A stretch of DNA of 64,000 bases from Ascaris suum. Lineage: Eukaryota; Nematoda; Chromadorea; Rhabditida; Ascarididae. Within the stretch, counting starts at the first letter, position 1. Every line of letters starts with the position of its first letter. Shown here in pieces: positions 45,901 to 58,200 of this stretch. The notes beneath the pieces are model-generated. The model worked only from the letters and a program-made list of their open reading frames with translations, did not search any database and was not told the origin of the DNA. The DNA lies in contig CM024170.1 in the NCBI GenBank assembly GCA_013433145.1, forward strand, positions 1,133,214 through 1,197,213, read 5' to 3'. The position numbers and the translations under genes are program-made.

Positions 45901-47662
45901 CACTCTTCTTTTTCCCATCTCGTTGTTCACTTATTTTATTTTCCCGTTCTTGCTGTCTCATTTTCACCAATTCAGAATGGATAGGTTTCTTTCTTTTTTT
46001 TTTATTTGAGAAAATAAATTTGAAATTTGCAGAGTTTGGAATATTTAACAACAATATTTTGTACGAGGATACTTTTAATTTAATAAAAAATGCTCATTAT
46101 TCGCTGTGTTTACTTCCGGAGTCGTTGATTGGCTCAGAAGTTTTCGTTGAGTGGCCAAAATATTTGCTGAGGTTGCAAGCTTGTCTTAGAAATTAATTGT
46201 GTCGAATATTTTCAGAAATTTTTCCACTATTGGAGGCTCAATTTTGGAGATCCCCTTCAAATGTTGTTTATTTAATTACTCGACAATGTTTGCTCTTTTA
46301 AATTTTAACAATGTATATTAGTAATCCCGTTTCTCTGTATTAGAAGGGTCGATGTATTTTGATTTTTGATCGCTGAGATGTTGAATAATCCTGAAATCAC
46401 GGAAATTTTTCCGACGAAAGGATGCGAAAATTTTTGCTTTTTTTTTTCGAAGATTTCATCGCGTTAGTGTTTAATCAAAGTATTCCATTGTATAATATAA
46501 ATAATATATTATCTCTTTTTTTGGCTTTACAGTTGTTTATTATTACGAATAGATGCCGTATTTTAATAATGCTAGAAAAATGACCTGAAGTATCGTAAGG
46601 GGTGTTTTTCGCTAAGGTGAGTGAGGGAAATAAATGCTTATCGCGCGATCTCTTGTCAGTGCCCCATCATTTTATTACAAGCAATATTTTCCATTTTTTT
46701 AGTGTTGTTTTTGCATAAATTATGCATTCAGAAATAGTGAGATTAGAGGATTTTCTACGAGTAACGTCGCTAAGAGTGATATTAAATGATGCGAATATCT
46801 TTCTGTACCTTCCTGTGGACTCTGTTGCATTTGTCAAGCTTTATATTAGATGTCTATAGGGGCATCGCCTCTTGTCCAACCCTCCCTCACTGCACCCCCT
46901 CCCCTCATTCCAGCCTCTTCCTTTCTCCGTCGAAGCTGTTGTGTCATGCTAAAGTCAGAGTCACAAAGTGCAGTTGTTTTAAGAAGTAGATTGTGACGGG
47001 TATTTCTTCCGTTTCCCTTCAGCTAAGTTTTAAAGAATTCAAGATGGTCCATTTGCTGTGAGACTGTCGGATCTCCGTGTGTAGATTTCTTTCATTTTAA
47101 GGTAGTGCTCGGCATCTGAGATTCTTGTTCGTTCTTCTGTGTTAACCGGTGCTAAATATTTATTCGCATGTTGCTGTGGTTCTCGCAAATGTGTTCTAAT
47201 TTCGTTGCAAACGTGCATCTTTTCGCCCTATTGTTTGTAAGGAATGCCTTTAGTTTTTTTCAGTTCGAGGCTCCAATCTCTTGCATATTGAGCATTAAAG
47301 AAATTGAATTTCAATAGGGAGAGTTATTTCCGATGAGTTCTTTTTCGCGCTAGTTGATAGTAACTTATGCGGCAGACGTACTTTTGATAAATTTACATAT
47401 ATAGCGGTTGTTTGCAGCGATACTTTATTCGAATTCTTTTCGAGAAGCATCGGCTTACCGTTTAAATGTAGGCATTTTTGCATATTCTTTGGCATTTAAA
47501 GCGCATAGAAACAGTGCATTTATGGGAGCAAAACTGGATTGCAGTTGAGAGATAGTGGAAGAATCACATTCCTCTGATCGTGTGCTTAAAAATCGTCGTT
47601 TTTAAAGCGTTTTATTCGGAAGGTATTGTCGTAGATTTTTTATTTATTTTATTGTTGATAAT

Positions 47663-47743
47663 ATTGAATAATGATTGATCACCAGAAGTATTGAATATTG
47701 ATTGATCACTAGAAGCATTGAGTGTTGATTGATTACTAAAACG
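47663..47743 (+). repeat. 27-bp tandem repeat, three units
   Basis: Units begin at 47663, 47690 and 47717 with ATTGARTRWTGATTGATYAC; the third is the most diverged. Confidence 0.85.
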
Positions 47744-49414
47744 TGAGAGTGGCGGTGACAAATTTTGAAATGTCATTGCGTCGTCGCTTACTAAACAAAT
47801 AAAGACCTATGAAATATTCCGATTAAAGGTAAATCTAACAAATAGAGAATAAATCGGGACCGGAAATGTGTTTTTAATAAGTGATGTTTGCTTGCTAGAT
47901 GAACTGAAGGACGTCAGGAATGTTCTGCCTTATGTTTCAGTAATATCCACCTGTGTGCCTAATTTTTGACAGTTATTGACAGCCTCAATCTGGAGTCATC
48001 TGTCATTTGTCTAAGATAACGTTAGTACTTATAGCAGGTAATTGTTTCTGTGAATTATTGGATTGATAATAAAGGGCCCAATTGCAACGGCAGAGGACAA
48101 CTGTGAGTGCGTCGATTCGATTGGTGACGTTGGTTGAGAAGATGCTCAAGTTAAACTGCAACAGTTCGCTATGTTATATTTTCATCAGAATATTTTAGAA
48201 CTTTATCTTGATGACTCATATTGCGAATAGTTTGTCAAAGAGTTTGTATATTTCGGTTAATCTTGTTGTGACTGTTCCTCTTCTCTTGCCCTTTCCCATT
48301 TCTACCCATCTTGACTCGATTACGATTAAATCATGATCATTGATGCACTAAAATTGAGATATTGATTGATTGATTTTCTTAGCCGATTATGATCAGTCGC
48401 TTTGGTTTATGGGAACGGCAAAGCATTGCGTCCGATAAATTGATGCTAAGTTAGGCTGTAGTTGAGGTTATGTGGGCGTATTTGATTGATGTGGAAGTGA
48501 TACACGACAGGTTTATCGATGCGTCGTAAATTCGAGCATGATATAATTGCTAAGTTCATGTTGCTGCATTCGTTCGTTCTCCAAGGGCTCTTTGAACAAT
48601 GTCCCCACCCACATTGATCGGAAGAGCTAAGCATACTCATTCCCTTTTCACAACCACGCCGCCTACCTGTACCTAATTTTGAGAAGAAGGCAATTGGAAT
48701 CCATGCAGGATCGCAAACAACAAATAGTGACATGGAGAAAAAAGAAAAGATGGGAGCAGCGAAAGCACCGCAGCAGAAATTGGCTAAAAACACACCTGGT
48801 GGCGTGGCTACGCGCACTCTTCAAATGAGTGCATGTTTGCAAAACAGTAGACAGCCCCGAAGTGTTTATAGAACTTCCGCGCAAATATTTGGTCATTCGC
48901 GCATGGTCTTACCTCGCTGAATTTTTGGGAAGTAGGGAGCGAGAGTCTGGTTATGTTTATATTGAAGCCTTCTGGAGGATATATTTGAGGAAAAGTTGCA
49001 AGCAATCCGGAATGGTGAATTCCGGTCATGCATCATTCAGGAAAGCCTCGGACTATTTTACAATGAAGGTGTTTAGGTGATTGTGCTCGATTTTCTCTGT
49101 GCTATTGATTTATTGATTTTATTCGACAGCAGTGGCATGAACGTTGATCCGTTATAGTGTATGAAGTGATAAACGATGGGTAATGAAATTATGAGATCCT
49201 TTGAAATAGTGACACAAATTTAATTTATATTTAGAATAATTTGAAAGAATAGGTGTGATCAGGTGGACTTTTAATTGAATTAAAGTTCTTAAGTTGATTG
49301 CGGAAATTGATGAGTCATTTCGTATTGTGTCGTATCGGCCAGCAGTGAGTGAGTTGTTAGGAGAGGAGCAGAAGGGCGTCAAGTGGTGTGCATCGCTGGG
49401 AGAGTTAGTGCTAG

Positions 49415-50015
49415 GCGTTGCGGTTCATCCTCACGACACATCTAGCTAGAGCCCTCAACGAGGAGCTGCAGCAGCTGCAGCAGCTGGTCGGCATCTTCCG
49501 TCGTGTTGCGCCTCTTCCATTGCAGGTGCCGCCCGATTGTTTGCATCACGCACGCTCGCCATTTCACTTGCTTAGCTAGTCTATGCGCCATGCCTTTTCC
49601 CTTCTTCCGGTGTGCATTCGTAACGCCTTTTGGTGCACTCTCTTTGCACTGAATTCAATATAGAATATAAGGTAGTTCTTTAGTAGACCTCCTTCATCGA
49701 TTCCTCCTCCTCACCCCGCTTCTCCATTTTTTATTGAGTGAAAAGAAATTGCCTAAATAAGTGCGATTTCCTTCTTTTTAGCAAAGAAAACAAGGATTAG
49801 GTTTCGTGAGTGAACAAATGAGATACATGATTGATAGCCGGGAATGGCGTATTCGCTTGCAAGGAATACGACGATGCAGTGCGCATGATTCAGCACTAAA
49901 ACGGCATGACATAATCGCATCTCGTTTCCTTCTCTTTCCTCGTCTCTGTCTCTCCATCTTTCTCTCTTTAACGCCATTTCGGGTGTTTCACAGATTCTTT
50001 AACAATCTTTCATAA
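49415..50015 (+). CDS. candidate exon pair, coiled-coil-like, unknown product
   Basis: 49415-49525 is open and GC-richer than its surroundings, including HLARALNEELQQLQQLVGIF and RRVAPLPLQ, followed by GTGCCG. An acceptor TTCTTTTTAG at 49781 then opens QRKQGLGFVSEQMRYMIDSR, WRIRLQGIRRCSAHDSALKR, in the same phase. The frame runs on through a pyrimidine-rich, doubtful stretch to a TAA at 50013-50015. The donor is weak, and in the first piece a second frame is also open as an Ala-rich run, so the call is tentative. Confidence 0.25.
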
Positions 50016-53000
50016 TGCGTTTTCCAGTAGAGCGTTTTCTCTAATTTTATTCCTGTTCTACGGAAGCATTTTCCCTCTCTTGCATGTCTTCCTTTTATCC
50101 CCTCACCCGCCTTTTCCTCTCTACTCGCCGCAGTTCTATGCCATCTTCTCCACAGTATTCGAACAAGCATGCAATATATATGTATGGCTGGCCTGCAAGG
50201 GTTATTTGGACGCTTGCTAGTTGTTCGGGGAGCATCCATTGAGGACAGTGGTGCTGAACCAAAAGGACACAATCGGCAGCAGTAGTTAATTTCGATATTT
50301 TAGTGAAAATATTGGGTGACTTCGTTTAAATTTCTTATATCTTTTCCACCGTTCTAAATGAGTTAAAAAACGCAAATGTGGCATTTAAAACTTTATGATA
50401 TGGAGTTATTAAAGCGATAGCTGTATGATGCTATGCAATATGAGGCTAAGTTGTATGATGGTGGTCAGCGGGAGAGGTGAGAGCAGTCGGCTGTCACTGT
50501 GTCGAATCGATTGGTGCATCGTTGAGTGTGTCCAGGTGTGATCGAGTTACAACGTTCTTCGGCAAACGCCCATTGATCAATATTGTCATCCTGTGCATTG
50601 ACATCAACAAATCTTGCAAACGGAAATGCATTGATGTTGAGGGAAGGGTACGTATGTAGGTTCATATTGCAATGTCTCGCCGTGCATATTGCATTTTTAT
50701 TGCAACACGTTAACAGACATTGCAATGATGACGATTTTCTTCTTTTTTTAAAAGAATGCACGTTGTCAAACCGATTTTTGAGATGCTGTATGCATGACGA
50801 GGGATCAGTTGAAGAGTGTGGGCAGCGAGGTAACCAAGTTGCAAATTGGCTTTTTTGAGAATGCAGCACGAAATGTGGTTGGGTTACACACGGTGGCTGA
50901 ATGCATCGTGGTTCATTATAATCGGGTTTTCACCAGAAAGAATTACTTTCGTTTCAGGCAGCTGTCTTCAGTGGGTGATATTCTATAGTGAAATTGAAGA
51001 GCATTGAGCAAGTTGTTCAAGAAAAACCCAATGAGTTCCCATCGAATTTCCCGCACAATACTAAATGAGGAGATTAAAGGGAATACGTTAACTCATACAG
51101 CGGATATATCAAACCATAGATGTCTCGTTGTTTGAGGTGCAAAAAAATCGTTTGACTATTCAATCTGCGATGCTGTCAATACTATGAAAGTTGATATGCA
51201 AATGCTATGTGCATTTTCAGTTGTATTGTATATGCAAATGAGCATGCTGAATAAGTGTTTGCACGAAGTGCTTCGAGAATATGAAACTAAATTCGGTTGT
51301 ATGAATTCTCTCGTAGTAAGTTGTCAGTTGGGCAAATTTTCGATTTTTTCCCCGCCATTGATGGTGTGGGAAGTGGTTATTCGTTTGTTTTCATTGCGAT
51401 TTCTTAAGGAATTTCTTTCATTTTATGGGTAAAAAAGTTTCTGTGAAAAGTTGGCTCGATAATGTATTGCTGTGATTGTATGTTTTATAATTAAGATTAG
51501 ATAAGAATTATGCGGATAATTTGTGCATTAATGGATGATAAGAAGTTGATATTTATTTTGCTCTATGAGAAATCTATTTTGCTGGATGGAAGAATTGGCC
51601 GAGATTGGGAAGGGGTTGGAGAGTTGTTTTTTAATGGATAAGTTAAGGCCAACAATATTCCCTGCAGAGAAATCAAGAGTTGCCTTTTTTTTTGATGCGT
51701 CATGAATGCATGTTACGTCATATAGGTTAATATCTGTTCGGGTATATCCATAGTCGCGTTGCCGAAAGTGATTCCTGAAGTGATTTTTTGTTCAGTGTTA
51801 TAGTGTTATTTTCAGTTATAACTATTGGTAATAATACCTGGAATTTTGGGTGGTTCCCAGTCGGAACGCATCCAGAAATATTTCTATTGTTAAGGGTCGT
51901 AAATCATTTTGCCACCTGTTTCGTTTGTTCTCGCTCGCTACTCGTTTCTCTATGCTTTCTGGTTGCACGTTTTCGATGCGTTTGCTAGATGAGAGCTGTC
52001 TTCGAAATGCAAATGCAGCATCTGATAATATCAGTTAGTTTTTTATCGTTATGAAAGAGGCTATATAATTATATGGGAATGCTCACATATCCGTATTGCT
52101 TTCATGTTGAGTTTAGCAAGAATAGATTACCTTTTTTGTTATGCCTATTAAATTGGCAAAGCAATTCACAGAAGTTGTGAGGCAATGAAAGGAATATTTG
52201 TAGAAAATTTTAAAATGGATTGACGAGGAAAGGAAGCTAAACGGATAAATTGAGAGAAATTAGAAATGCAGCTAATTAAAGGAAATGCGTTCGTAAATGG
52301 ATTGCATAGAGAATTTGGAGTTAGTGCTTTCAATGTTCAAAATGCGTGAGTTTCGTCGAAATTGCTCGTGTTTTGGCCATTATACTTTAATGTGGAGTTT
52401 AAGCAATAGGTGGGATGCAATCAGAACGATAGACGAAGAAGTGGAATTAAATGAGCGAAGAAAATGAATAAAGAAATGAAAGGTGGACGCTGGAAAATGA
52501 AAAATATTATGTAACGTGTCGTAGTTTTTATAGGAATGTTGTTTATTGTTAGTGGTTGTGAAATTATTAGAGATTGTTTACACGATGTATATTGATAAAC
52601 ATAAATGGAGAAAGTGAGAGAGTAAAAGATAGAAATGAGGACTGCATTCATGCTAGCCTATATTGAAACACAAAATTAAATGAGAGGTTGGAAGTAACGC
52701 AACATAGTTCTCTTTTTCTCTTTCTCCCCCATCTCTCTCCCTCTGTCTCTCTAGGTGAGATAGATGGCCAAAGGTCTCTCTCTGAAGCATTGAATCGGAG
52801 GCGTTAATGAAAATCGACTACCGACATGAATGTTTAAATTGCGTTGTACAAATGAGCTGTCATAGCATGCATCATCACAGTGTGGCTATAAAGTGTTTAT
52901 CCATTGCAAACGTAAGCGTTTCAGTGTGTCGGTGAATAGGCACTAAATGCTCGCTGACTTATTTTATTTTTACAGGAAATTTTCGAAGGTTTTTTTTATA

Positions 53001-53045
53001 TTTATTAATGATATTTGTTTATTTCTCTTCAAAGAAGCTTTTCAG

Positions 53046-53100
53046 GTGCAATGAGTTAAGAAGAAATTTTGACTGCGATCCGGCTCTCCTTTTGTTCGAG
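53046..53100 (+). CDS. isolated internal exon, unknown product
   Basis: Bounded by CTTTTCAG (ends 53045) and a donor GTGAATG (from 53101). The one open frame that skips the first base reads CNELRRNFDCDPALLLFE. It fits a + strand gene reaching the edge of the assembly gap, but no partner exon was identified. Confidence 0.3.
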
Positions 53101-53849
53101 GTGAATGAATGCATAATATTACTCCAAATTTTTAATGCCTTTTATAGGCATCGCAATATTAGATTGAAATATTTTCCTGTCGATCTGTAAACGTTTAGAA
53201 ATTCCATCGTCTTCGTTTTTGGAACATTTTTCTGTGGATAAACGTGCAACCGTTGTTGTTGAGATGTGCTTATATTTATAGACGTTAAAGTGGACGGCTT
53301 TAGTCTATCGCTTTAGCTCACTTCGATGCTATTTCCAATTATATGCAAGCTTATTTGCCTGAAATTTGCAGAATTTCTTTGATATCGATTCTGGCTTATT
53401 GCCATAAATTGGTTTTTTTTTGAATGGAATTTACTGTAGTTAAACATAGGTGATGAGTGTATCTGTGCTGCAACGAATTATTGGCAAAATTAATACTGGA
53501 ACATGGAGAGTCATGTGATCAGCACCATTTGTAGTTGGTAGACGGTCATCCATATTGGGTATGATGATTCGATTTGTGTGAAGGTAGAAAATATACTCTC
53601 GAAGTAGAAAGTTATCATCAACACTGAAATCAATAATGCGTATTGTATTATTTTATTTTTAAATAAACACTATTTTTAAAGATTTATTTCGTATTCATGT
53701 TTATAAAGAGATGATTGTCCTATACCTTAAAGAATTTTTTGTTCCCGCATTTATTTGAATTTAGTAAGCTTTATATTTCTCCTTTATTATCTATTTATGC
53801 ATTACTATAGCAATAAATTAATTACTAAATCAATCGCTTTAATTATTTT

Positions 53850-53949
53850 NNNNNNNNNNNNNNNNNNNNNNNNNNNNNNNNNNNNNNNNNNNNNNNNNNN
53901 NNNNNNNNNNNNNNNNNNNNNNNNNNNNNNNNNNNNNNNNNNNNNNNNN
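53850..53949. other. assembly gap, 100 N
   Basis: Exactly 100 N, probably a placeholder of unknown true length, next to an AT dinucleotide run that would hinder assembly. Confidence 0.99.

Positions 53950-54008
<59 letters not shown>
53950..54008. repeat. AT dinucleotide run at the gap edge
   Basis: About 59 bases of pure TA. Its real length is unknown because it abuts the gap. Confidence 0.95.
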
Positions 54009-54011
<3 letters not shown>

Positions 54012-54492
54012 AAATAAGTACCATGTGTGCATCAGAAACTGCCATTTGTTTTTTGGCCGTTTTATGTACAAAACGGCCGTTTTATAACTCGGCATGGATG
54101 TTTATAATATATTCAATTATATGGGTCATTGGCTTTAAAATTCATCACCGGATCTAGTTATAGCGCAAATTTATCGATGAGAGAGCCGTTTTTTTAACTG
54201 TTGCATTAGGATGAGGATAATTAGGTACCAGGACAAAAAAAGCAATCAGTAAAAATTCTAGTCTATAGGAACTGCCCTAAAGCGATTTCACCCTAGCGAT
54301 CTCTAAAGATTTGTTGGCATGTGGACTTAAAAATCAATCGTTTGCATCGCCTTGTACTATTCATTTAACAGTATTTTCAACTAAGCGGCCTGCTTTATCA
54401 ATATTCACAAATAAACGCATGAAATGTTTTAAGGTGACTCGTCGATGCCCAATTATAGGTTGTCAATGTTTGCAAGAAAAAAAGATACGAAC
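54009..54492. other. region between gap and last recognised CCP exon
   Basis: Should contain the 3' end of the CCP gene on the - strand, but no exon is convincing. An acceptor-like CGCTTAG near 54389 would give only VENTVK and a stop. AAAACGGCCGTTTT near 54070 is self-complementary, with GGCCGTTTTA occurring twice within 30 bases. Confidence 0.35.
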
Positions 54493-55142
54493 CAGTTCTG
54501 CATTTGATGGTCATCGTAGCACCTGGCTGGAAAAACTGCTTAGCTGCATTGCTGATGAATGTTTCCGCATCTTTGATAACAATACTATTCCGCATTGGCA
54601 TACGTTGACAACCTGGCTGACATTGAATGAATTCAGCAACGCTGTCGTGGCTTTTGTCTTTCCAAACAGATTGCACTCCATCATCCACACATATCAACTC
54701 TTGCGCTCCTTCATCAGTGTACCAATCTTGCGTGGTAAAGAAACCTGAAAATTTTCCGGAATTTTAACTACTGTTTCCGGAAAAAGGGCTTCATTTGAAT
54801 TCATGTCTTTCTTCGTGTAATTCGGAAACGGCTAATTATTCAGCTGCAATTTCCTAGATTAGTAATTTTGCAACCAAATGAACGAATGCAACGATTACTG
54901 CCTCCTGAGTGAAAAGTAGAAATTTTCAACAATGTGCACTGAAGCAATGTGCATTCAGTTTTTGATACAAAAACGATGTCAATTTCCTTCACGTACTTAT
55001 ATCGATGTTAATATGAATGTGAGTACATGTGGATGGATTTTTAACACTCCCTCCCCCCCCCCCCCCCGAAATGAAATAGTAGATGATATGCCCTTTCGAT
55101 GATTCCCCTGCAAATAAAATATCCACAGATTTCTACTTCTTT

Positions 55143-55225
<83 letters not shown>

Positions 55226-58200
55226 CGCGTAAATGCTAGCAAATAAGAACAGGGATTCGCCAGAAGCGATTACCTAAGTTTAAAAGATAAGAAAACTTGA
55301 AACTGGAGTGACAAAAGCAGATGGATGAACAAATGCGCTATGATTTCAATGGTATTATATGAAAGAAGAAAACCTCGAGAGCAAGGATGCGTCGCACAAA
55401 ATGTACAAAAAAGGAACGGGGTAATGCTGAAAAGTCTTCCGCTCAGAACTCCAGAAATGCCACATTCTCAGGTAGATGCGACTTATCTTGTGAATAGGTT
55501 TCAAAGCTAAACCTCATTCCAACCGGAAAAACTGATATATTACAGAAACGAACATTTCATGCTTTCCTGCATAACTCAAGGCTAATAGTTGCGCATTTAT
55601 TTTTCAAGCAGTTAGCAAAGATGATTATATACGTTCAGTACCAAGTAATGCCAATGCAACAATAATGGGCCTGGAATCAAGATAACTGAATGAACTAACC
55701 GTCCTCGCATTGAAGTTGAACCACACAGCCGACGGCAGTCTTACCATTCGTCAATGAACATCCCTCCATTCTAAGAACTTTAGTATGCGCTGGAGGTGAC
55801 TGCTTACTTATCTTCGTACACCCGGGCATTTCTCCACGAACACACTGCTCCACCTTAATTGCAACTTTATATACTGTTATTTCTTATCGCATTCACCGGG
55901 GTATAGGCCTTTCCGGAATAAATGACATAAAATCAAAGGATCCACAAAAAAACAGAATTCGTTTGTTGGGGTTCCTGTAATATGTACCACCATTCCGAAA
56001 TGGACTTTCCTGTAGCATTTTTCTTCATTTTTAATCAAACGATGGCTGTTAGATTTTAATTTTGCGCTACGATAAAGGCAATATTGATCAACATGTTGCA
56101 CGACAAATGTGTCGCTAATAAGCTTGCCATTTTGCGCCTTTATGCAAAACGATGTGTTACGAAATAACGCATCGAAATTGTTATTAAATAATTCAGGGGA
56201 TTTTATAATGCGTGAAAATATATGCAGAGATCGTATTTGCAAAAAATATAGTGGATAAATACTTTGTGATGGCGCTAACCGTTTAAAACAATTTAAGGAT
56301 ATGAAGCATATTGGTGCAGCGAGCGATTTCCAATTTTTCAATCAGTGCTGACAGAACTATGAATACGGGTAGATCAGCCTATATATACTATGAGTTAAAT
56401 TCCCAGTAGAGTTATAGACGTATAAAATTTACATTTGTTAATGCTCTAGTTCATAATCGAGAGAAATAGATGTGCAGGTTTTGACGCAAAAAATTTGCAC
56501 TGCTGTTGAATCGGTTAAAACATGGATTTCTGCGAACATTTTATTATTTACCGACAATTAGAAAACCGGTTTGACGAAGAACTTTAAAATCGTCTATGGC
56601 AGGATTCCTCTAGTACGCTTCCCTTCCCTTTTTTTAAAACAAATATGAGACTATCAAAAAGTATTTAAGAAGGTAATTCTGAAGAAAAGAAAAAATTTCT
56701 ACTCTTCTCAACAACTATTTTCGTCGTTGACAAACATTTGCATATAGGTAATAAAAACCACATTTCTAAGTAAGAAGGCAGCTGCATAAGTGCAAACATT
56801 ATACAATATTAAATAACCTTGGCGTTGTATTTTTCAGTATCCGGGTCGTAGTATCCATCAAGATTGCCATTTGCATGACAAATCATTTTCTGACGCCCAC
56901 TCTGACCGTGAGCAGTATTGTTCGGATAATGGTAGCCTTGAAAAAAGCTATGAACGGTTCCCTCAAGAAAATACAACTAGAAGAACTACAGAACTAGGCA
57001 TACTCTAGAAGTTGTACAACAAAACTCGTTCGTACATATTCATAATTCATACAGTAGGTCACTTAGGATGAAATATGAAAGACCATCCTACGGAGCGCCA
57101 GTTTTAGCAAGACACCATCCTTCAACAGCTTCGAGAGATAGAGATTTTCGGACAGACAGACAAGCACAAACACATGTCGCCAAATTCTGCTTTTTAAAAA
57201 AATTTACAGTAAATGCATAAGAACAATGGCGCAATGTTAGCATCGGGTTCGGATGCTTAAAGGATGGCTGATCTTAAAGTTACTGCAAAAAGGTGCAATC
57301 TTTCAGACAGATGGACTTATGCATGAGTAAGCATTCGTGCATATAAATGTGTGCCAACCTATACGTAGTGCGTTCGCAAATTCTTAGAAAAAACAGAATC
57401 TAACATTATGTGTTCCTATGCCGCCGACCGAGTGTAAAAGTTCCAGACCAAAAGAAAAAAAGGTACTAAGCAGAAAGTAAAGATCTGAACGGACGATAAT
57501 GGAGTAGAGGAAAGGGGTGAACTTTGGTTGTGATAGGGCAAGCAAATTGTAAAAGTAGAGAACGTGGATGTAGATTTTTATTCAAGTCCTAGTAAGTTCT
57601 AAAGGATTTCTGAGGTATAATTCAACACTTCTATACAGCTACGCAATAGCAACAATAACTGCGGCCTTTATGTGTCAGCTTGATCGCTCAACATGTGTTC
57701 TTTCTTAAAGTAGTCGATCTATCCTGCACTTCCACTTTACTAATAAAGATAAAGATTTTCAATTGGCGTAACCTGTTTTACTGAATTCCCTTGCTAATTT
57801 CAACAATTTATTTCAATAACTTTCTACTATATTTTAACAAAGGCTCATTTCCGCCCTGCAGTCATCGGAAGCTCGATAAAAAAGGAGCAAGAGTGTTTTC
57901 ATTCCTTCTATCACCACTTCATCGAATATAAGCAAGTGCAAATGCCAACCTTTAGCACACTTGAATTCGTATTTTGCGTTTTGAATAACGTGCATGCCAC
58001 CATTCTCATAGAATAGATCCGGATACTGAAAAGGAGGATTTTAGAGAAAGATAAAAAAGAAAAAACGCCGCTAAATTCATTTAACAATGACTTATGCCTT
58101 ATTATCCTAAAATCAAACAGTAAAAACGAGAGAATAGGGAGCTTCAGCAATGACATTCGAAAATGTAGAAGGGAATATTATCCATTTGAAAAGCGGAAGA

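Larger units (their letters stand above)
39308..53849 (+). other. long T/G-rich region with unassigned exon-like segments
   Basis: The + strand is T- and G-rich throughout, as introns are on the sense strand elsewhere here. Exon-like pieces with splice signals on the + strand: 40118-40181 (GQGIGQLAELRQLSDRLRCEL region), about 42228-42310 (LKGFPDGVFSPYRSVPCSRF, after TTTCGCAG), 42822-42960, 44474-44637, about 45769-45880 (ATG at 45773, MYGLSSLNNHKKGSAMEC), about 48640-48830 (KNTPGGVATRTLQ), 49415-49525 and 49782 onward, and 53046-53100. Several frames compete in most of them. I could not chain them into one protein or match a family. Confidence 0.35.

Noticed and set aside
53755..54095. open frames through the N gap and AT run
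   Set aside because: Artefacts of N translation and the AT dinucleotide repeat.
54311..54748. 145-codon + strand ORF
   Set aside because: It is the antisense of the CCP exon 54493-54744, which has splice signals, matching phases and sushi cysteines.
55003..55242. 81-codon - strand ORF over the AT run
   Set aside because: Tyr-Ile repeat from (AT)n inside a CCP-gene intron.
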